Below, piece after piece: positions 13,754 through 18,786 of a stretch of 18,786 bases of DNA. Positions within the stretch are counted from its first letter, which is position 1, and each line of letters starts with the position of its first letter. Under the pieces are notes generated by a model. It searched no databases and had not been told where the DNA came from. It was given only the letters and a program-made list of their open reading frames with translations. Source of the DNA: Cytophagia bacterium (GTDB lineage Bacteria > Bacteroidota > Bacteroidia > UBA7662); NCBI GenBank assembly GCA_009926405.1, contig RFOZ01000023.1:1-18786 (forward strand), in the 5' to 3' direction. The translations under genes were made by a program, and so were the position numbers.

Positions 13754-15913
13754 ATGAAGCCTATTTCGAACTTTTTGAAGCGTCTCCTTCCTTTTTTGTG
13801 CGTTTTGGTCCTCATACCAGGGGGTGGAAAAGGTTGTTTGGCCGCCGCCGGGGGTCCTGATGCCTATGGCTATACCTGGAAGGATTCCAACGAACCCGGT
13901 GGCCCTGCTTACCAATGGATTGATATCACCACCTCGGGTATCCAAGTGACTGGCCTGGGGGATGATAATTTTGCTGGACCTTTTGGTTTTATAGACGGGT
14001 TTCAATTTTATTGGTATTTCCCTACCCAAGTCTGGATTGGCTCCAACGGCTACTTGAGTTTTAGCGGGAACAATTTTGCCTCCCCGTTTCCCCTTATTCC
14101 CAACACGGCCAGCCCTCATAATTTCATTGCCGGGATGATGTCGGATCTGAACTTTGACGGAACGGGCAATCCCGGGACCTGCTATTACCGGAATACCTCG
14201 GATACCATCGTCATTAGCTGGATCAATGTACCCTTCTGGACGATAGGTACGCCCTCTTTCATCGGCAGCAATTCGTTTCAAATTGTGTTGGTCCGCTCCG
14301 ATCGGAGCATCACCTTTAATTACCAAAGCCAATTGGGCATGACCCAAGGCGATGATATCACCATCGGCATTGAGAACATCACGGGGCAATTAGGTTTGCA
14401 ACATTCCAAAAATATTTACCCGGTCGGGGGATATTCCGTCAAATTTTATTACCCCACCACCACGACCTACCAAGCCGTCGATGGAGGGGTTCACTGGAAC
14501 ATGGAGGAAGGCAACGGTGGAGTTTTTGTAAAACGTTATACCGCTGTTCCTTCCACCACCAACATTAAGAACTTTGGAAACCAAACCATCCAATCCATCA
14601 ATGTAACCACCAGCGTTAGCCACCCCACAGCGATTGGAACCAGTGGAAGCGGACAAGTTTCCTCGTTGTTACCGGGCACCGATACTACCTTGAGCCTGGG
14701 CGCTCCGCTCATTCCCACCGATCCTGGCATCTACACCATGATATCGCAGGTCAGCGGGATCACCGGTGATTTGGTGGCTTCCAACAATCTACTACAGTCC
14801 AAGATCATCGCTGTGGATACTGTAGGAACCCAAATTCCCTTGGTTTATCACGATGCAACCCCAGAACCCGGGGGGATCTCTTGGAGCGGGGGTAGTGGAG
14901 GAATTGGTTATTATATCAAACCGCCCTTTTACCCTTGCCAAATCAACGGTTATAACATCACCATTGCCGCCGATCCATTAGCCAGCGGTTGTTACCTGAA
15001 GATTTACGATGATAACGGACCCAACGGCGGCCCAGGGACTTTGCTCGACTCCGTCTATGCTTCTCCCACTTCGTACACGGTTGGTGTGAACAGTGTGATC
15101 CCTACGGCAGGAACCCAAGTCAGCATTCCTAGCGGAGGTTTTTATGTTTTATGGGTGATGCCTGCCGGTTCCAATGTGACCCTGGCTTGGGACCGCACCC
15201 CCCCGGTTTCCAACCGATCCTACGAATACCTGGGCGGACTTTGGGCACCTTGTCGCTTTCGTTTTACCGAGGATTATTTCCTCGGTGTTTCAGTGGCTTG
15301 GGCCAATTTTGAAGATGTTCGTGCGCTTCGCTTGGTATCGCCGCAGGCCAATGCCTTGTTAAATACCCCAACCCCGGTTCTATTCAGGGCCCTGAACGCC
15401 GGTAGTTCGGTGAACGGCCAACCCATCCAAATGGGGTACAAATTCTCCATCGAGGCCCCGGTTTACCACACGATTCCGGCCGGTTCCATCCTGCCAGGGG
15501 ATTCCATCAGCCATCAATTCACCACCTTGTTAAGTTCAGGAGCCCTTCGATCCGGTACGTTGTGCACCTGGGTCCGCATGAATGGTGACATGAACTCCAG
15601 CAACGACACCACCTGCATTAATGTAACATACCAACCAGGCGTTGGCCTAAACGAAATCGTGCGAGGGAACCGAGCATGGACCCTTTATCCAAACCCTGCT
15701 ACGGACGATGTTCGTATTCTTGGAATGAATGAACAAATTCTACCGCAAGACTGGCTGCTCACCGACGCCACGGGAAGATCCTTCCGGGTCGTATCGGTTC
15801 AAGAGTCAGACCAACAAATGCGATTGGATCTCCAAGGTTTGGCTTCAGGGGTCTATATTTTGAGGGCGGCTCAAGAACCGAACCTATCCCTGCCTTTGTT
15901 CATCCGCCGTTAA
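13754..15913 (+). CDS. large secreted protein with T9SS type A sorting tail, 719 aa
   Basis: Predicted Type IX secretion cargo, exported through the outer membrane and attached to or released from the surface. The N-terminal signal is about 1-31. Residues about 35-230 form a beta-sandwich beginning YGYTWKDSNEPGGPAYQWIDI, a pattern common in Bacteroidota surface proteins. CARDB-like repeats occur near 265-350 and 530-630 (NFGNQTIQSINVTTSVSHP, NAGSSVNGQPIQM), with a further beta domain between them. The last ~80 residues are a T9SS type A domain (TLYPNPATDDVRIL… GLASGVYILRA). No catalytic motif was recognised. It follows motB by 66 bases and could be co-transcribed, but T9SS routing differs from the chaperone-usher route, so membership of the motor system is unproven. 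Confidence 0.8.
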   Translation: MKPISNFLKRLLPFLCVLVLIPGGGKGCLAAAGGPDAYGYTWKDSNEPGGPAYQWIDITTSGIQVTGLGDDNFAGPFGFIDGFQFYWYFPTQVWIGSNGYLSFSGNNFASPFPLIPNTASPHNFIAGMMSDLNFDGTGNPGTCYYRNTSDTIVISWINVPFWTIGTPSFIGSNSFQIVLVRSDRSITFNYQSQLGMTQGDDITIGIENITGQLGLQHSKNIYPVGGYSVKFYYPTTTTYQAVDGGVHWNMEEGNGGVFVKRYTAVPSTTNIKNFGNQTIQSINVTTSVSHPTAIGTSGSGQVSSLLPGTDTTLSLGAPLIPTDPGIYTMISQVSGITGDLVASNNLLQSKIIAVDTVGTQIPLVYHDATPEPGGISWSGGSGGIGYYIKPPFYPCQINGYNITIAADPLASGCYLKIYDDNGPNGGPGTLLDSVYASPTSYTVGVNSVIPTAGTQVSIPSGGFYVLWVMPAGSNVTLAWDRTPPVSNRSYEYLGGLWAPCRFRFTEDYFLGVSVAWANFEDVRALRLVSPQANALLNTPTPVLFRALNAGSSVNGQPIQMGYKFSIEAPVYHTIPAGSILPGDSISHQFTTLLSSGALRSGTLCTWVRMNGDMNSSNDTTCINVTYQPGVGLNEIVRGNRAWTLYPNPATDDVRILGMNEQILPQDWLLTDATGRSFRVVSVQESDQQMRLDLQGLASGVYILRAAQEPNLSLPLFIRR

Positions 15914-15936
15914 GGTTCGGATTTTCCAACCGAACC
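15914..15936. terminator. hairpin between the convergent T9SS cargo gene and tRNA-Leu
   Basis: A perfect 7-bp inverted repeat (GGTTCGG at 15914-15920, CCGAACC at 15930-15936) with a 9-base loop begins directly after the TAA of the + strand gene. It lies between convergent transcription units and could end transcripts from either side. It lacks a good T-run in either direction, so it is only a candidate. Confidence 0.45.
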
Positions 15937-15952
15937 GGCGCTTCTCTCTAGG

Positions 15953-16036
15953 TGCCCAGGACTGGACTCGAACCAGCACAGGATTACTCCCACTACCCCC
16001 TCAAAGTAGCGTGTCTACCAATTTCACCACCTGGGC
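15953..16036 (-). tRNA. tRNA-Leu (anticodon GAG)
   Basis: On the minus strand the acceptor arms GCCCAGG (16036-16030) and CCTGGGC pair fully. The anticodon stem CTACT/GGTAG encloses the loop TTGAGGG, giving anticodon GAG, which reads CUC/CUU leucine codons. A long class II variable arm and a T-arm with GGTTCGAGTCC complete the cloverleaf, and the 84-nt length fits tRNA-Leu. The base after the discriminator A continues CCT, so the CCA end is not fully encoded and must be added enzymatically. Confidence 0.95.
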
Positions 16037-16045
16037 AAAGGCCTG

Positions 16046-16053
16046 CAAAGGTA
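16046..16053 (-). promoter_or_regulatory. TAnnTTTG -7 box of the tRNA-Leu promoter
   Basis: On the minus strand TACCTTTG (followed by C) lies about 10 nt before the tRNA 5' end. It matches the Bacteroidota -7 element TAnnTTTG. A convincing TTTG at -33 was not found, so only the proximal half of the promoter is supported. Confidence 0.5.
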
Positions 16054-16057
16054 AGGT

Positions 16058-17071
16058 CTAAGACTGAATTTTGACCCCCCTTCGATCCAGGCTTTTGCGG
16101 TAATCCCTTGCATTTTGGGTATGTTCCCTGTATGTTTTGGCAAATCGATGGGTACCAACTCGCTCCGGGTCCGCACAAAAATAAAGATACCCGTGCTTTT
16201 CAGGCTTTAAAACAGCCTTGATGGCGTTCTTGGAAGGTATGCAAACGGGACCAGGGGGCAAACCTGTGCGTCGGTAGGTATTGTACGAGGAGGCATGGAG
16301 GGTATGATCCACCCCAATTCTTCGCAATTCAAAGCGACCCAAAGCAAATTTGACCGTAGGATCCGCCTGCAATGGCATGCCCAAGCGCAATCGGTTGAGA
16401 TAAACCCCGGCAATGCGAGGTCTTTCGGCCGTGTATTGGGATTCTTCCTCGACAATCGAAGCAAGAATCATGGCTTCGCGGGGAGTTAAACCTTGAACTT
16501 GGGCTTGTTGACTTCTTTCGGGCTTCCAATAGCGATGGAATTCGCCTCTCATTTTCTCCATCAAGGCCCGAGGTTGGATTGTCCAATACACTTCGTAGGT
16601 GTCCGGTAAAAAATAAAGTAGGGTGTTTTGGGCATCCCAACGCCTTCCGTCCATATCCACCGAATCTCTAAGTACGGCCATCCAAGATGCTGAGTCCGCC
16701 ATCAGTTTTTGACCCAAAAAAGCAGCCAAACGTTGGGGGGTCCTTTGTTTATTGAGAATCAAACGAACAGGGGTTTGCCGACCACGTTCGATGGTTCGAA
16801 TCCAAGTCAACAAAGAAATTTTGCCTGTAAATAAATAATGGCCTGGCTGCGGGGAACCAAAGCCAGCTACCTTTTGGTAAATGGATATTCTGGCTTTAAA
16901 AAAAGAATCCCCCGATCCAGAATACGGTAAATCGCTCAATAATTCAGGCCATGTTGAATGCCTTTGTGCTGGAAAAGAAGGAAAAGACCTAGGCAGTCCT
17001 AAATCAATTGCGACCAGGGATAAACCCACCAAGCCACCCAGAAAAATAATTCGTAGCGATTTTATATTCAA
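16058..17071 (-). CDS. mltG: endolytic murein transglycosylase MltG
   Basis: Inner-membrane lytic transglycosylase that cleaves nascent glycan strands and sets their length. One N-terminal membrane helix (about 7-25) is followed by the YceG/MltG fold. LASIVEEES places the catalytic Glu at residue 208 (equivalent to Glu218 of E. coli MltG). LQADPTVKFALG and SSYNTYRRTGLPPGPVCIPS are family hallmarks. The 337-residue length is normal. The start is TTG at 17071-17069: no in-frame ATG or GTG lies between it and an upstream in-frame stop. The TTG overlaps the TGA of the preceding cytochrome gene (TTGA), which indicates translational coupling. The alternative of a later start would lose the membrane anchor. 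Confidence 0.92.
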   Translation of the reverse strand: MNIKSLRIIFLGGLVGLSLVAIDLGLPRSFPSFPAQRHSTWPELLSDLPYSGSGDSFFKARISIYQKVAGFGSPQPGHYLFTGKISLLTWIRTIERGRQTPVRLILNKQRTPQRLAAFLGQKLMADSASWMAVLRDSVDMDGRRWDAQNTLLYFLPDTYEVYWTIQPRALMEKMRGEFHRYWKPERSQQAQVQGLTPREAMILASIVEEESQYTAERPRIAGVYLNRLRLGMPLQADPTVKFALGRFELRRIGVDHTLHASSYNTYRRTGLPPGPVCIPSKNAIKAVLKPEKHGYLYFCADPERVGTHRFAKTYREHTQNARDYRKSLDRRGVKIQS

Positions 17072-18786
17072 GGCTTTATTTGATTTTTCAGGGCCAGGGC
17101 ACGGGGGTCACCGGGGTAGCGCTTCAACATATCATCCAACAACCGGATCGCTTCCTTTTTTTGACCTTGGTGGATTCGCAAACCAATACGATTCAAAAGC
17201 GTTGGCACATGATCGGGATCCAAACGCAAAGCTTTGTTGTAACAATCATTAGCCTTCAGTGGCTGACCAGATTCCAAGAACATGAAGCCCAAATTGGCAT
17301 AGGCCGGAACATAATCCGGGTCCGTTTCCGTTAATTTTTGCAAACGCCGCATGGCCCCTTCCCTGCGGGACAAACGATGCTCGTTCAAGGCCAGTTTGAG
17401 CACAAAGTCCGAAGAGCCTGGAACCAAATCCACGGCACGCTGTAAGTACACAGCCGCTCCAACCGGATCGTTGCGCATCGTCAGAAGTTCACCGATGCGA
17501 TAGGCTGTCCAGGCATCGCAACGCTCTGCTTTCACAAAATTGGCATGGCTTTGAACCAAGGCATCCCATGCAGCAGCTTGTCCGGACAGATACATCCAAT
17601 GCACCTGATTTTCGACCCATACGCTTTTGCGTGAACGCATCGGAGTCTGCTCCAACAAGCGCTTGGCGGAATCCAGACCCTGCTCTTCCCCATCAAATCG
17701 TTCAACATATTGCAACCAAGCCTTGGCCAAGGTCATCGGGTCGGGTCGGCTTTCATTCAGGGAGGCCAACCCCAAAAGAGCACCCCGTTCGGGCCATTTT
17801 TGGAAAGTCCCGCTGCCTTGATGGGGTGGGACCTGAATCTTATGATCGGTGATACGGACATGCGGTATGTCCGAAGAACCGGATTTGGGCATGTGACAGG
17901 CCACGCAGCGGTTTCCTTGGACCCTTCGGGCTTTGAGTGGCGCAGAACAGGCTGCTTCTGGTGCACCGCTTGAAGGGAACGACGAAGCGCTCTTCTGACC
18001 ATCCCCGTGGCACCCATGGCAGGTTCGATCGTAAACAGCCGCATCGGTTTTGAGAACCGAGCGATGAGGGTTATGACAGGAAATGCATCGCAAAGACAAA
18101 GGTTCCTTGGTTAGACAAGCCGATTGGGCCAAACGATCGGGGTGCGATGCCATGATAAAAAAATCTTCGTGGTTGCGGTGCCGAGGCAAGAAAACCGATA
18201 ACACATCGCTGAGCACCATGCCTGGCTTGAAATCGGCGAAGGTCTTTCCTGGCTTGAGGACCGCATTCCCTTGCAAATGGCATCGCTTGCATAAATCATT
18301 CTGCAAACCGGGGCTAAGGCGTCGGGGATTGACGATGGAATAATCCGGACCGGCCGAGGTATCTATGATTTGGCCCCGGCTTTTTTCGGCCACATGCAAG
18401 GCACCAGGACCATGACAACGCTCGCAGTCAATGCCTTCCGGCACCCGCAGGTAATGATTAAAGGCCTCTTTGCCGGCGACAGGGTGGGCGTTGTGGCATT
18501 GGATGCATTCGGCCTCGATGGGGCGACTAAAACGGGCGTTGTTGCCTTTTTCGTAACCAGGGGGAAGGTCCCAACGACCTTCTTGGGTATAGTAGGTAAG
18601 GGGCAATTGGCATAGCATTCCGTTGCGCCATCGCAAATGACTGTTGGTATGTTGCCCCGATCCCACCACCATATCAACCCTCTCCAGGCGATTGTGAACC
18701 GTATCTCCCTTCTGGTCCAACCTAAATTCACGAACAAACATGGACTCGTTTTGACGAAAGGCCTGGTAAGTCAAGTTCAAAACCGT
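17068..18786 (-). CDS. multihaem c-type cytochrome with TPR C-terminus, 5'-truncated by the window edge
   Basis: Periplasmic or surface electron-transfer-type protein. The frame is open to the right edge (TVLNLTYQAF…), so the TTG at 18780 is probably internal. Counted from that codon, six CXXCH haem-binding motifs are visible: CIQCH 92-96, CERCH 119-123, CKRCH 164-168, CISCH 232-236, CHGCH 254-258 and CVACH 292-296. The segment SGQHTNSHLRWRNGMLCQLPL resembles the start of the cytochrome c554-like/TPR family found in Bacteroidota and Planctomycetes. Residues about 400-565 are TPRs (YVPAYANLGFMFLESGQPLKANDCYNKALRLDPDH). The stop overlaps the mltG start. Redox partner and substrate are unknown; more haem sites may lie outside the window. 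Confidence 0.85.
   Translation of the reverse strand, partial: TVLNLTYQAFRQNESMFVREFRLDQKGDTVHNRLERVDMVVGSGQHTNSHLRWRNGMLCQLPLTYYTQEGRWDLPPGYEKGNNARFSRPIEAECIQCHNAHPVAGKEAFNHYLRVPEGIDCERCHGPGALHVAEKSRGQIIDTSAGPDYSIVNPRRLSPGLQNDLCKRCHLQGNAVLKPGKTFADFKPGMVLSDVLSVFLPRHRNHEDFFIMASHPDRLAQSACLTKEPLSLRCISCHNPHRSVLKTDAAVYDRTCHGCHGDGQKSASSFPSSGAPEAACSAPLKARRVQGNRCVACHMPKSGSSDIPHVRITDHKIQVPPHQGSGTFQKWPERGALLGLASLNESRPDPMTLAKAWLQYVERFDGEEQGLDSAKRLLEQTPMRSRKSVWVENQVHWMYLSGQAAAWDALVQSHANFVKAERCDAWTAYRIGELLTMRNDPVGAAVYLQRAVDLVPGSSDFVLKLALNEHRLSRREGAMRRLQKLTETDPDYVPAYANLGFMFLESGQPLKANDCYNKALRLDPDHVPTLLNRIGLRIHQGQKKEAIRLLDDMLKRYPGDPRALALKNQIKP

Noticed and set aside
13403..14389. 328-residue minus-strand open frame
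   Set aside because: It lies antisense across motB and the T9SS cargo gene, which have clear domains; its product shows no recognisable motif and reads as low-complexity antisense translation.
15953..16036. tRNA-Leu as an integration site for a mobile element
   Set aside because: No second copy of the tRNA 3' end, no integrase and no composition change were seen around it.
18778..18780. TTG at 18780 as the start of the multihaem cytochrome gene
   Set aside because: The frame continues to the edge and the protein would lack a signal peptide needed for haem attachment in the periplasm.

Overview
The window is ordinary-composition chromosomal DNA from a member of the Bacteroidota. The evidence is a T9SS type A C-terminal sorting tail on a secreted protein, a textbook Bacteroidota promoter (TTTG, 20 nt, TAnnTTTG), a second TAnnTTTG box before a tRNA, envelope proteins whose predicted signal-peptidase sites are nearly all followed by Gln, and DUF4402-like fimbrial subunits. 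No insertion sequence, CRISPR array, phage gene or long repeat was seen, and no gene-free stretch exceeds 300 bases.

Layout. (1) 3-1970, +: 3' part of a GH13 alpha-amylase-family gene that runs off the left edge. (2) 2051-3694, +: three overlapping small secreted proteins behind their own promoter, at least two resembling DUF4402-type pilus subunits. (3) 3845-5273, +: two paralogous DUF4402-like subunits separated by an intrinsic-terminator-like hairpin. (4) 5304-9600, +: a periplasmic pilus chaperone and an outer-membrane usher-like protein with two C-terminal TPR modules. (5) 9609-13687, +: a FliF-FliG-like fusion, a TPR lipoprotein, a MotA-like and a MotB-like protein. (6) 13754-15913, +: a large T9SS cargo protein. 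(7) 15953-16036, -: tRNA-Leu(GAG). (8) 16058-18786, -: mltG and, upstream of it, a TPR/multihaem cytochrome c gene that runs off the right edge.

The point of interest is blocks 2-5. Genes for a chaperone-usher-type surface fibre lie in one tightly spaced, same-strand run with a compact flagellar-type motor: the ring-building and membrane segments of FliF fused to the FliG middle and C-terminal domains, plus an ion-driven MotA/MotB stator pair that keeps its key residues. No flagellar export, rod, hook or filament gene is present here. A plausible reading, which is inference, is an envelope-spanning machine in which a MotAB stator acts on a FliF-FliG rotor. TPR modules in the lipoprotein and the usher could link the inner-membrane motor to the outer-membrane usher and its fibre, so that the fibre is rotated or otherwise driven. 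I know of no described system with this composition. The flanking genes (GH13, mltG, multihaem cytochrome, tRNA) look like ordinary chromosomal neighbours.
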